Assembly (NCBI GenBank): GCA_050480705.1
Contig: JBJHAX010000010.1
Location: 3,423 to 67,422 of the forward strand
Direction: 5' to 3'
Length of the DNA stretch: 64,000 bases
Origin: JBJHAX01 sp050480705
Lineage (GTDB): Bacteria; Actinomycetota; Nitriliruptoria; Nitriliruptorales; Nitriliruptoraceae
The notes under the pieces are model-generated. The model made no database searches and was not told the origin of the DNA. It saw only the letters and a list, made by a program, of their open reading frames with translations. The translations under genes and the position numbers were made by a program. Shown here piece after piece: positions 36,957-44,883 of the stretch. Within the stretch, counting starts at the first letter, position 1, and each line of letters begins with the position of its first letter.

Positions 36957-36985
36957 TTGACGACGCGTTGACGCCTTCCTACCTT
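36957..36985 (+). promoter_or_regulatory. Sigma-70-type promoter for lipoprotein gene
   Basis: TTGACG (36957-36962), exactly 17 bp, then TACCTT (36980-36985). It lies in the 166-bp space between the kinase and the lipoprotein gene. A hairpin GCACAGCG/CGCTGTGC (37023-37040) follows in the leader. Confidence 0.55.
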
Positions 36986-37093
36986 CGCGCGTCCTCGCGG
37001 GGCGATGTCGCTCGACGCCCGGGCACAGCGTGCGCTGTGCGCTGTCGACACCGTGAGCCGCCGACGTGAGCCACCGACAGGAAGCCGCACCTG

Positions 37094-37855
37094 ATGCATC
37101 CGAACGTCACACGCACCCACGCCAGCACCCTCGCGCCAGCCCGTTCGACTGGCGGCCGTCGAGCTGCCATCGTGCTCACGACCCTCGCGATGGTGCTCGC
37201 GGCCTGCTCGCCAGAGGTGACGACCGACGCCGAAGCAGATGCTGACCCGTTCTCCGGCGAGGCGCCCGACGCCGAGAGCAACGGCGAGGAGGCGCCTGAA
37301 TCCGGTGAAGAAGCCGCGGAGGAAGCCAATGGCGAGCCTGCCGACGATGCGGGCCTGCCCGACGGGATGGAGTTCGGACTCGAGCAGGTTGCGGTGATCA
37401 CCTGGATCGAGCACGAGGATGCGTTCAACTACGAGGTGACCGTCGACGGGGTGGTGCTCGGCACCGCCGTCGGCGGCACGATGTACTCGCCTGACGTCGA
37501 GGGCGACGCCAGCGAGGTCCACGTCGAGGCGTTCACGTTCGACGGCGACGAACTCGGCGAGGTCGAGTTCGAATCCATCGAGGTCGTCGAGCGCTATGTC
37601 CTGCGATTCGACATCGACGCCTACGACGAGCCGTTCATCGGCATCGCCGGATCGACCGAGACGTCGTCGTTCACGTCCTCTTCGGGCCTGACCGAATCAC
37701 CGAATGTCATCACGACCGACCCCGGGGAGCTCGACATCGTCCTGTTCGGCGAAGCCGCCGAACGTGACGACGACGTGATCGTGCCCACGCCGTGGGAGTT
37801 CGACGACGGCGAGGTCATCGAACACGGGCCGTTCATAGAACTCCCGCTGTCGTAA
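37094..37855 (+). CDS. Acidic lipoprotein, unknown function
   Basis: 253 residues. A long cationic N terminus is followed by a signal with lipobox LAAC (Cys38), then about 45 residues rich in Glu, Ala and Asp. A beta-rich domain follows (VAVITWIEHEDAFNYEVTVDGVVL) that looks like an Ig or fibronectin-type sandwich. The whole protein is strongly acidic, with very little Lys after the signal. This suits an exported protein in a salty or alkaline setting, which is an inference. No family recognised. Confidence 0.7.
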   Translation: MHPNVTRTHASTLAPARSTGGRRAAIVLTTLAMVLAACSPEVTTDAEADADPFSGEAPDAESNGEEAPESGEEAAEEANGEPADDAGLPDGMEFGLEQVAVITWIEHEDAFNYEVTVDGVVLGTAVGGTMYSPDVEGDASEVHVEAFTFDGDELGEVEFESIEVVERYVLRFDIDAYDEPFIGIAGSTETSSFTSSSGLTESPNVITTDPGELDIVLFGEAAERDDDVIVPTPWEFDDGEVIEHGPFIELPLS

Positions 37856-37977
37856 CGGGTGCTCACCATGGCGACCTGCACAGTGGCGCCTCGAGCGGCG
37901 GCGTGTCGACCGGCCGCGCGCAGGCCCGCCGCGGTCATCCCCGCAGGCGACTCGACGGCGCGCTCGACGGAGCCCGG

Positions 37978-38580
37978 GTGACCTCCGATCACGACGACGA
38001 GATCCGCCGGACGTTGCGCGAGGTCGGCGGGTACTGGCGCCGTGCCGGGATGCCTCGACGGGCTCGCGACCAGCGCGCCGGCGACGTCCAGGCACACCTC
38101 GAGGCCGAGGTGGCATCGGGGCGAAGCGTTCGTGACGCCGTCGGCGGCGACGTCGCGCGTTTCGCGTCGCACTGGGCACAAGCCAGTCACCGCTGGCCGC
38201 GCATTGAGGCGATCGTCTGGACGTTCGGCGCGCTCACGCTCGCCTACGGGCTGCTCGCCCTGCTCGGGCCCGTGGCCTTCGACCACGACCGCGTGGGCTT
38301 CGACCAACCGGCCGCAGCGTTTGTCGGCACGGTGCTGTTCGTGGCGGTCGGGCTGCAGATGCTGCGCCGGTGGCGGTATGCACTCACGACACAGCAGGCG
38401 GCACTCATCGGGGTGGGCATCGTTGCGGCACATCTCGCCGTGATCACGCTCGCCATGTGGCGAAGCGACGACACGTCTGTCCTCGTGTCGGTCGCGCCGG
38501 TACTGGCGTGGGCGTTGGTCGGTGTCGGACTGGCATGCCAGGCGTGGATCAGCTGGGCAGGACGGCGCCCGCTGCGCTGA
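37978..38580 (+). CDS. Four-helix membrane protein, unknown function
   Basis: 200 residues. An N-terminal soluble part of about 75 residues (RRTLREVGGYWRRAGMPRRAR, GDVQAHLEAEVASGRSVRDAVGGDV) resembles the cytoplasmic regions of DUF1700/DUF1048-like membrane proteins. Four hydrophobic helices follow, at roughly 82-102, 115-133, 145-163 and 172-190. The GTG start at 37978 has GGAG 7 nt upstream. It is convergent with ilvD, with 50 bp between. Function unknown. Confidence 0.65.
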   Translation: MTSDHDDEIRRTLREVGGYWRRAGMPRRARDQRAGDVQAHLEAEVASGRSVRDAVGGDVARFASHWAQASHRWPRIEAIVWTFGALTLAYGLLALLGPVAFDHDRVGFDQPAAAFVGTVLFVAVGLQMLRRWRYALTTQQAALIGVGIVAAHLAVITLAMWRSDDTSVLVSVAPVLAWALVGVGLACQAWISWAGRRPLR

Positions 38581-38630
38581 ACTGAGCGATGCGCCGTGTC
38601 ATGCACAGCGTTGCTGTGTGTCGCACAGAT

Positions 38631-40520
38631 TCAATGCAGCGCGCTCGCCGTGGCGGCGTCGGCGCTCACGGGCGATGCGATGGTCGCAAGGTCGCGCACC
38701 GCACCGCGGTCAGCCGAGGTCACCATCGCCGCGTACGCACGCAGCGCCGTGGAGACCTCGCGGACGCGAGCTCGCGGCAGGTAACCGCCCGCGTCCTCGA
38801 GCGTTTCGCGGCGCCGATCGAGTTCGGCGTCATCGACGTGCAGGACGAGGCGACGAGCGGGGATGTCGACGGTGATGCGATCGCCGTTTGCGACGAGCGC
38901 GATCGGTCCGCCAGCTGCGGCCTCGGGCGAGACGTGACCGACCGCGATACCCGAGCTGCCTCCCGAGAAGCGCCCGTCGGTCACCAGGGCGCACGTCGAC
39001 GTGAGCCCTTTGCCGGCGAGATACGACGTCGGGTACAGCATCTCCTGCATGCCGGGCCCGCCCCGGGGCCCTTCGTAGCGCACGACGAGTGCATCACCGG
39101 CGTTGACGCGCCCATTGAGGATCGCCTCGACCGCCTCCTCCTGAGATTCCACCACCACGGCGGTCCCGGTGAACATCTGCGCGTGGGCCGCCACGCCGGC
39201 GGTCTTGATGACCGCGCCATCAGGTGCGAGGTTGCCGCGCAGCACGGCGAGTCCGCCGTCGGCGGTGTGGGCGTGGGCGATGTCGCGCACGCAGCCACCA
39301 GCCGCGTCGAGATCCAGCTGTGGCCACCGCGCCGACTGTGACCCGCCGGCCGCTGACTGCACGCCGCCCGGCGCAGCGTGGAACAACTCGACCGCCTCGC
39401 GCGTCGCTCGTCCCCCACGCACATCCCAGTCGTCGAGCCACGACGCCAGACTCTCGGCGTGGACCGCACGGACGTCATCGTGCAGCAGGCCGGCGCGGCG
39501 CAGTTCGCCGAGCAGGGCGGGCACTCCGCCGGCACGGTGGACGTCTTCGACCAGATGCGGACCGTTCGGCGCGATCTTTGCCAGGCAGGGCACGCGCCGC
39601 GATATCTCGTCGACGGCATCGAGGGTGACCGCCGCGCCGGCCTCGTGCGCCGCGGCGAGCAGGTGCAGCACGGTGTTGGTCGATCCGCCCATGGCGACGT
39701 CGAGGGCGATCGCGTTCTCGAAGGCGTGCTCCGACGCGATCGCGCGCGGCAGCACGTTCACATCGTCATGCTCGTAGTAGTGGCGGCACAGCTCGACAAC
39801 GGTCCGGCCGGCCGCCTCGTACAGCTGTGTGCGTGCGGTGTGGGTCGCCAGCGTCGTGCCGTTGCCGGGCAGCGCGAGGCCGAGCGCTTCGGTGAGGCAG
39901 TTCATCGAATTCGCGGTGAACATGCCCGAGCACGATCCGCAGGTCGGACACGCTTCCGCTTCGAGACGCTCGAGATCACCGTCGCTCACGCCCTCGTCGG
40001 TGATTGCGCCCATCACCGTGATGAGGTTCGCGCCGTCACGCACCTCGCCGTCCTCCAGAACGGTGCGGCCACCCTCCATGGGGCCGCCCGAGACGAACAC
40101 CGTGGGGACGTCGAGCCGCAGGGCCGCCATGAGCATGCCCGGGGTGATCTTGTCGCAGTTCGAGATGCACACGAGCGCGTCGGCGCAGTGCGCGGCGACC
40201 ATGTACTCGACGGCGTCCGCGATCAGCTCGCGGGACGGCAGCGAGTACAGCATGCCGCCGTGGCCCATCGCGATGCCGTCGTCGACGGCGATCGTGTTGA
40301 ACTCGCGGGGGATCGCACCCGCTGCCTTCACCGCCGCCGACACGATGCGGCCGACCGGCTGCAGGTGGGTGTGGCCGGGGACGAACTCGGCGAAGCTGTT
40401 GGCGACCGCGACGATCGGCTTGCCGAGATCCTCGCCGGCGACTCCGCTGGCACGCAGCAGCGCGCGGGCTCCGGCCATGTTGCGGCCGTGGGTGACGGTG
40501 CGGGAACGTAGTGGCGGCAT
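38631..40520 (-). CDS. ilvD: Dihydroxy-acid dehydratase
   Basis: Third step of valine/isoleucine synthesis: dehydrates dihydroxyisovalerate and dihydroxymethylvalerate. 629 residues. Iron-sulfur ligands lie in ISNCDKITPGM and CPTCGSCSGMFTANSMN. AMGGSTNTVLHLLAAAHEAG and GPRGGPGMQEML are strongly conserved, and DGRFSGGSSG closes the active site. The ATG at 40520 begins PPLRSRTVTHGRNMAGARALLRA, the normal family start; the upstream frame crosses the divergent regulator. It is slightly longer than most IlvD. Other ilv genes are not in the window. Confidence 0.95.
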   Translation of the reverse strand: MPPLRSRTVTHGRNMAGARALLRASGVAGEDLGKPIVAVANSFAEFVPGHTHLQPVGRIVSAAVKAAGAIPREFNTIAVDDGIAMGHGGMLYSLPSRELIADAVEYMVAAHCADALVCISNCDKITPGMLMAALRLDVPTVFVSGGPMEGGRTVLEDGEVRDGANLITVMGAITDEGVSDGDLERLEAEACPTCGSCSGMFTANSMNCLTEALGLALPGNGTTLATHTARTQLYEAAGRTVVELCRHYYEHDDVNVLPRAIASEHAFENAIALDVAMGGSTNTVLHLLAAAHEAGAAVTLDAVDEISRRVPCLAKIAPNGPHLVEDVHRAGGVPALLGELRRAGLLHDDVRAVHAESLASWLDDWDVRGGRATREAVELFHAAPGGVQSAAGGSQSARWPQLDLDAAGGCVRDIAHAHTADGGLAVLRGNLAPDGAVIKTAGVAAHAQMFTGTAVVVESQEEAVEAILNGRVNAGDALVVRYEGPRGGPGMQEMLYPTSYLAGKGLTSTCALVTDGRFSGGSSGIAVGHVSPEAAAGGPIALVANGDRITVDIPARRLVLHVDDAELDRRRETLEDAGGYLPRARVREVSTALRAYAAMVTSADRGAVRDLATIASPVSADAATASALH

Positions 40521-40569
40521 GCCGGCATCAAGCCACAAGACGTGGCACACCGGCAAGACGCCGCCACTA

Positions 40570-40588
40570 CTAGTACTGGCAGTGCTAG
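40570..40588. promoter_or_regulatory. Palindromic operator between ilvD and MmyB-type regulator
   Basis: CTAGTACTG, a central G, then CAGTGCTAG: a 19-bp imperfect palindrome with one mismatch in the half-sites. It lies in a 77-bp divergent region. TGCTAGGTT at 40583-40591 fits an extended -10 whose start point would fall on or next to the regulator ATG (40598), so that mRNA may be leaderless and blocked by its own product. Confidence 0.55.
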
Positions 40589-40597
40589 GTTCGACAC

Positions 40598-41449
40598 ATG
40601 GATGCCGATGTGCGCCCATCGGACGAGCGCCGCCGCGAGCTCGGAACGTTCCTGCGGGCACGACGCGAGCAGCTCATCCGCGCCGACCATGGCCTGGGTC
40701 CGGTCGCGCGTGGCCGCAGCACCGGGCTGCGCCGCGAGGAGATCGCCTACCACTCGGGTGTGAGCGTCACCTGGTACACGTGGCTCGAACAGGGCCGCGA
40801 CATCAATCCGTCACGCCAGGTCCTCGACGCGGTCGCCCATACGATGCGCCTGACCGCCGACGAGCACCACTACGTCCTGCGGCTCGCCGGGTTCGCGCCG
40901 GCGCCCGGCGATGACCTCGCGGTCGTCGCCGCGCCTGCACACCTGCAGCACCTGCTCGACGCGCAGGGACACGCGCCTGCGTTCGCGATCGCGCCGGACT
41001 GGACGATCGCCGCGTGGAACCGTGCCTACGAGGCCCTGTATCCAAACGTCGCCTCGCTCGATGACGCCGAGCGCAACCTGCTCTGGATCATCTTCACCAA
41101 CCCGGCGGTCCGCGAGCTGCTGGCCGACTGGGCGACGACGAGCCGCCACTTCGTCGCCGAGTACCGCGCACAGGCCGGCCCACTGCTCGGCCATCCGTCG
41201 CACGCGGGGCTGATCGCCCGGTTGCGCTCAGCCAGCCCCGAGTTCGAGGACGCGTGGAGCGAACATCGGATCGAGCCTTTCGCGACCCGTGAACGGCATT
41301 TTCGGCATCCAGATGTCGGGGAGCTGGTGTTCGAACATCATCGGCTCGCCCCTTCCGACGTGCCCGAGACGTACGTCGTCATCTATCTGCCCGCCGACGA
41401 GGCCACACGCCAGCGGATGGCACGCCTGCTCGGACCCGCTGAGACATGA
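40598..41449 (+). CDS. MmyB-type XRE-family transcription regulator
   Basis: 283 residues. An N-terminal helix-turn-helix of the XRE type (LGTFLRARREQL, RGRSTGLRREEIAYHSGVSVTWYTWLEQGR) is followed by an MmyB-like ligand-binding domain (PAFAIAPDWTIAAWNRAYEALYP, FVAEYRAQAG, FEDAWSEHRIEPF, RHFRHPDVGELVFEHH). The second domain is PAS-like and is reported to hold a fatty-acyl ligand in one structure of the family. It is divergent from ilvD with a palindrome between them, so it probably represses itself and possibly ilvD. The target set is otherwise unknown. Confidence 0.88.
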   Translation: MDADVRPSDERRRELGTFLRARREQLIRADHGLGPVARGRSTGLRREEIAYHSGVSVTWYTWLEQGRDINPSRQVLDAVAHTMRLTADEHHYVLRLAGFAPAPGDDLAVVAAPAHLQHLLDAQGHAPAFAIAPDWTIAAWNRAYEALYPNVASLDDAERNLLWIIFTNPAVRELLADWATTSRHFVAEYRAQAGPLLGHPSHAGLIARLRSASPEFEDAWSEHRIEPFATRERHFRHPDVGELVFEHHRLAPSDVPETYVVIYLPADEATRQRMARLLGPAET

Positions 41450-41492
41450 GCCGGCCGCCGGCGACACACCGGTGCGCCGTTCAGGCGGTCGT

Positions 41493-42119
41493 TCAGACCA
41501 TCCGAGCGAAGGCGATGGCGGCGTCGGCGAGCATCTGCACCGCGATCGCAGCGAGCAACAGACCGGCGATCCGGCTGAGCAGCAGGATCCCTGAGCGACG
41601 CAGCACCCGGATGATGAGTCCGGAGAACCGCAGCGCGAGATAGATCGCGAGCAGGATGACGAGGATCCCGCCGGCGATAATGCCGTAGTCGCCGCGACCC
41701 TCGGCGCGGGAGACGAACACGATGGTGGCAACGATCGCACCCGGCCCGGCGAGCAGCGGCGTGCCGAGCGGCACCATCGCAACGGCGATGTGATCACCCG
41801 GCGCCGGTTGCCTGCGATCTTCGCTGTCCCGGCCTGTGAGCAGCTCCAGCGCGACCATCAACAGCAGCAAGCCGCCGGCTCCCTGCAGGGCGGGGACCGA
41901 GACGTTGAGGTAGGCGAGCAGCTGCTGGCCGATCGCGGCGAACAACACGATGATCAGCGCTGCCGCCAGAACAGCGATCGCCGCCGCGTGGTTGCGGGCC
42001 CGCTGGTCGAGGCCACGCGTCACCGACAGAAAGATCGGCACGTTGCCGATCGGGTCCATGATCACGAACATCGTGACGATGACCTCGAGCAGCAGCACGA
42101 CCTCCATCGTGGCGATCAC
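41493..42119 (-). CDS. MarC-family integral membrane protein
   Basis: 208 residues with six predicted helices. It carries the family's NPIGNVPIFL-type signature (MDPIGNVPIFLSVTRGL) and PLLAGPGAIVATIV. Despite the name, MarC proteins are not established as drug-resistance determinants, and their transport substrate is unknown. The GTG start overlaps the ada stop by 4 bp, so it may be co-expressed with the alkylation-repair gene. Confidence 0.88.
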   Translation of the reverse strand: MIATMEVVLLLEVIVTMFVIMDPIGNVPIFLSVTRGLDQRARNHAAAIAVLAAALIIVLFAAIGQQLLAYLNVSVPALQGAGGLLLLMVALELLTGRDSEDRRQPAPGDHIAVAMVPLGTPLLAGPGAIVATIVFVSRAEGRGDYGIIAGGILVILLAIYLALRFSGLIIRVLRRSGILLLSRIAGLLLAAIAVQMLADAAIAFARMV

Positions 42120-43180
42120 TCCCCGCTGCCTGCGGCGTCGGCGGCGGCTTCACGGTCAAGCAACGCGCGCTTTCGTTCCTCTCCCCAGCGGTAGCCGCCC
42201 GGGACACCGTCGGCGCGCACGACCCGATGGCACGGCACGACGACAGCCAATGGGTTCGACGCACAGGCCGCGGCGACCGCGCGGGCGGCGCCGGGCCGGC
42301 CGATGCGTTCGGCGATCGTGCCGTAGCTCGCTGTGTGCCCGACGGGAATGGCGGTGAGCGCCCGCCACACGCGCTGCTGGAACGCCGTTCCACGGATGTC
42401 GAGCGGCAGCGCCCGGGCAGACGCCGGTTCGTCGATGTAGGCGAGGACGCGTGCTGCGAGGCCCGCGAGCCCGTCGGCATCGGAACACAGGTGCGCGTGC
42501 GGCAAGCGACGCCGCAGCGTCCGGACGGCCTCGTCCGGGTCGGCGAACTCGATTGCGCACACGCCGTGGTCGCTCGCGGCGACGACCATGGGACCCAGCG
42601 TCGAGGCCACGTGGGCGTACCTGATCATCTCGCCCGCACCACCGGCGAGATGCGAGGATGGTGACAGGCCGGACTGTCGTGCAGCGGCGTACCCGCGTGA
42701 CATCGAGCCGTAGCCGGCCCGCAGGATCGCGTCGGTCACGCTCGGTGCGCCCGCGAGCGCCTCGTGCAGGCGCCGGCGTCGCAGTGCCGCCGCGTACTGC
42801 TTGGGGGACAGGCCCAGGGTTGCGCTGAACACCCGCTGCAGGTGGGCGGGGCTGTAACCGACGTGCCGTCCGAGCTCGGCGAGGTCGGGTTCGGTGTCCG
42901 CAGCGTTGATGAGTTCACAGGCCCGCCGGACGGCGACGACGTTCGGGTCGGCTGCCTCGACACCCGGACGGCACCGTCGGCAGGCCCGGTAGCCGGCGAC
43001 CTCTGCGGCCAGCGGCGAGCCGAAGTAGGCGACGTTGCGGCGCTGGGGCTTGCGCGCGGCGCAACTCGGCCAGCAGAACACGCCGGTGGTGCGCACCGCG
43101 TAAACGAACGAAACGTCGGCATCGCGGGCGATCACGGCCCGCCACCGCATGTCATCGTCAAGTCTCGTTGCCTCGGTCAC
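42116..43180 (-). CDS. ada: Ada: methylphosphotriester-sensing regulator and O6-methylguanine-DNA methyltransferase
   Basis: 354 residues with all three Ada parts. The N-terminal zinc domain has TTGVFCWPSCAARKP and YRACRRCRP, giving the four Cys, one of which accepts the phosphotriester methyl. The middle AraC-type helix-turn-helix is DLAELGRHVGYSPAHLQRVF. The C-terminal methyltransferase has the active-site VVPCHRVV. It repairs alkylated DNA and, once methylated, activates transcription. The GTG at 43180 was chosen from three consecutive GTG codons because GAGG lies 8 nt before it. marC follows in an overlapping arrangement. Confidence 0.94.
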   Translation of the reverse strand: MTEATRLDDDMRWRAVIARDADVSFVYAVRTTGVFCWPSCAARKPQRRNVAYFGSPLAAEVAGYRACRRCRPGVEAADPNVVAVRRACELINAADTEPDLAELGRHVGYSPAHLQRVFSATLGLSPKQYAAALRRRRLHEALAGAPSVTDAILRAGYGSMSRGYAAARQSGLSPSSHLAGGAGEMIRYAHVASTLGPMVVAASDHGVCAIEFADPDEAVRTLRRRLPHAHLCSDADGLAGLAARVLAYIDEPASARALPLDIRGTAFQQRVWRALTAIPVGHTASYGTIAERIGRPGAARAVAAACASNPLAVVVPCHRVVRADGVPGGYRWGEERKRALLDREAAADAAGSGE

Positions 43181-43830
43181 CACCACCGCCTCGTCGTCGT
43201 GCAGCCAGTATCGCGCTCCAGGCGGGTGCTGCGCCTCGCGAATCGTGCGGTCGAATCGACCGATCCTCACCACGGTGCGGCGACTACGCTGCCTGCCGAC
43301 CCGCACTGCGACCGGACGGGGCTGTCGCGATCGACCGTGGGGACATACCCAAGGACGCGAGCCTGGCCAGGCGCGCCGTCGGCCGGGCCATCGACGGTGT
43401 CTTCGTCCTCGCACTGGCCGGCTTCCTGCTGGGCGCGCTGCTCCCCGACCGTGCGACCTTCACGGACGCGCTCGCATTGCTGCGGATCGACGGGCCGTGG
43501 ACGTCCACGCGCACGTTCGCGAACGGACTCGTCGCCGTGATCGCCGCTGTCTACCACACGATGCTGGAATCGAGCCGAGGGCGCACCCTTGGCAAGTTCG
43601 TGACCGGCATCGTCGTCATCGGTCCCGACGGATCACGCCCGGGCACCTCAAAGGCGCTGGCCCGCAACAGCTGGCTGCTGCTGCCCCTGCTGCCCTGGGT
43701 CGGATCACTCGCGCTCGGACTCGTTGGGTTCATGATCGCCGTCACCATCGTGTCGAACGCGACGAACGCCGGCTGGCACGACGAACTCGCCGGCACCGCC
43801 GTCGTCCGCTCCCCACGACTCGACCAGTGA
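43168..43830 (+). CDS. RDD-family membrane protein (start uncertain)
   Basis: The C-terminal 155 residues form an RDD domain: SLARRAVGRAIDGVFVLALAGFLLGALL, AVYHTMLESSRGRTLGKFVTGIVVIGPDG, and LALGLVGFMIAVTIVSNATNAGWHDELAGTAVV. Three hydrophobic segments, with the Arg and Asp that name the family. The only ATG, GTG or TTG in frame is at 43168, which gives about 55 Arg/Pro-rich residues unlike the family and overlaps the start of ada on the other strand by 13 bp. Translation may begin at a rarer codon near 43330. Function unknown. Confidence 0.7.
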   Translation: MPRSPPPPRRRAASIALQAGAAPRESCGRIDRSSPRCGDYAACRPALRPDGAVAIDRGDIPKDASLARRAVGRAIDGVFVLALAGFLLGALLPDRATFTDALALLRIDGPWTSTRTFANGLVAVIAAVYHTMLESSRGRTLGKFVTGIVVIGPDGSRPGTSKALARNSWLLLPLLPWVGSLALGLVGFMIAVTIVSNATNAGWHDELAGTAVVRSPRLDQ

Positions 43831-43856
43831 CACTGCCCGACGGCACACGCGGCAGA

Positions 43857-44360
43857 TCAGCGAGTCGCGCCCTTCATGTGCTCGACGAGCTGGTCGAGTG
43901 CCGTTCCCCAGCCGTCGACGAACCCCATCGCCTCGTGCTCTGAGGCCAACTCGCGCGTCCCATGGATAGCGCGCGCGGAGTACCGGGTGGAGTCGCCGAC
44001 CGCCTCGAAGGTGAGTACCGCCGAGAACGCGAGTCCCGCCTCGTCGGGGTCGGGCAGCGGGCGGAATCCGGGATGCATCACCGACGTAAACGCCAGCCGT
44101 GTCGGCTCCTCGACTTCGAGGTAGCAGCCCAGGCTCGGGTACTCGTTGCCGTCGGGGTCGCGCATGACGGTGAAGAATTTTCCGCCGGGGCGCAGGTCGA
44201 TCTCGCACTCGACGGTCTGCCACGGGCGCGGTGTGAACCACTGCATGAGATGCTCGGGTTCCGTCCAGGCACGCCAGACCAGCTCGACCGGCACATCGAC
44301 CAGCCGTTCGAGCAGCAGGTCGCGTTCTGGATCGTGGGTGAACGAGGGGCTGTCCGTCAT
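43857..44360 (-). CDS. SRPBCC/AHSA1-family protein
   Basis: 167 residues of the START-like AHSA1 type: LLLERLVDVPVELVWRAWTEPEHLMQWFTPRPW, IDLRPGGKFFTVMRDPDG, and a C-terminal long helix (GFVDGWGTALDQLVEHMK). Such proteins hold a hydrophobic ligand and are very often encoded after an ArsR-type regulator. Here the ATG overlaps the arsR-like stop by 4 bp. The ligand is unknown. Confidence 0.9.
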   Translation of the reverse strand: MTDSPSFTHDPERDLLLERLVDVPVELVWRAWTEPEHLMQWFTPRPWQTVECEIDLRPGGKFFTVMRDPDGNEYPSLGCYLEVEEPTRLAFTSVMHPGFRPLPDPDEAGLAFSAVLTFEAVGDSTRYSARAIHGTRELASEHEAMGFVDGWGTALDQLVEHMKGATR

Positions 44361-44710
44361 CGTTGTTCCTTCATGACCTTCAGATGGTCGTCGAGCTGAT
44401 CGAGGCGCCGCTCCCACATGCCACGCTGTTGTTCCAGCCACCCGGCGGCTCGTTGGAGCGGCGCGGGGGTCAGACGGTAGGTCCGCACACGCCCGTGCTT
44501 GTGGGAGGCAACGAGGCCGCAGTCCTCGAGCTGGCGAAGATGCTGCAGCAGCGACGGCATCGCCATGTCGAACCCGCGCGCCAATTCACTGGTCGACGCC
44601 GGTGACTGGCCGAGCCGCTCGACGACGCGACGTCGCGTCGGGTCACCGAGCGCCTTGAACACGCGCTCGACGTCGACACCCGGGTCGGCGACCTTGCGTT
44701 GGTTAGGCAT
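44357..44710 (-). CDS. ArsR-family transcription regulator
   Basis: 117 residues with a winged helix: VFKALGDPTRRRVVERLGQSPASTSELARGFDMAMPSLLQHLRQLEDCGLVASHKHGRVRTYRL. The metal-binding ELCVCDL-type motif of true ArsR/SmtB sensors is missing, so it belongs to the group that partners AHSA1 proteins. The ATG lies 7 bp from a strong -10 box, so the mRNA is probably leaderless. A palindrome overlaps the start codon, suggesting autoregulation. Confidence 0.9.
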   Translation of the reverse strand: MPNQRKVADPGVDVERVFKALGDPTRRRVVERLGQSPASTSELARGFDMAMPSLLQHLRQLEDCGLVASHKHGRVRTYRLTPAPLQRAAGWLEQQRGMWERRLDQLDDHLKVMKEQR

Positions 44711-44717
44711 ATGCCTA
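44704..44717. promoter_or_regulatory. Palindromic operator over the arsR-like start codon
   Basis: TAGGCATATGCCTA, a perfect 14-bp palindrome centred on the start codon and abutting the -10 box. A second related arrangement (TAGG, 6 bp, CCTA) overlaps the -35 box at about 44739-44752. Both are well placed for repression by the encoded protein. Confidence 0.5.
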
Positions 44718-44746
44718 TGTATAGCAGTCCGCCATACTTAGGTCAA
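44718..44746 (-). promoter_or_regulatory. Consensus-like promoter for arsR-like/AHSA1 pair, leaderless
   Basis: On the minus strand TTGACC, 17 bp, TATACA, then 7 bp to the ATG. Box sequence and spacing are close to ideal, and the predicted start point coincides with the start codon. Confidence 0.7.
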
Positions 44747-44883
44747 CGCCTACAAATTTGTGGCGCCTCGGGTTGTGCGCCCCGAAGGACCTTCGTCCGG
44801 TCGGATCGTGACCCCTGACGGTGCACGAAGCTTCCTCAGCAGCGTTGCATGGCATGTGATCGCCGCCGTGGAAGGACCCGACG

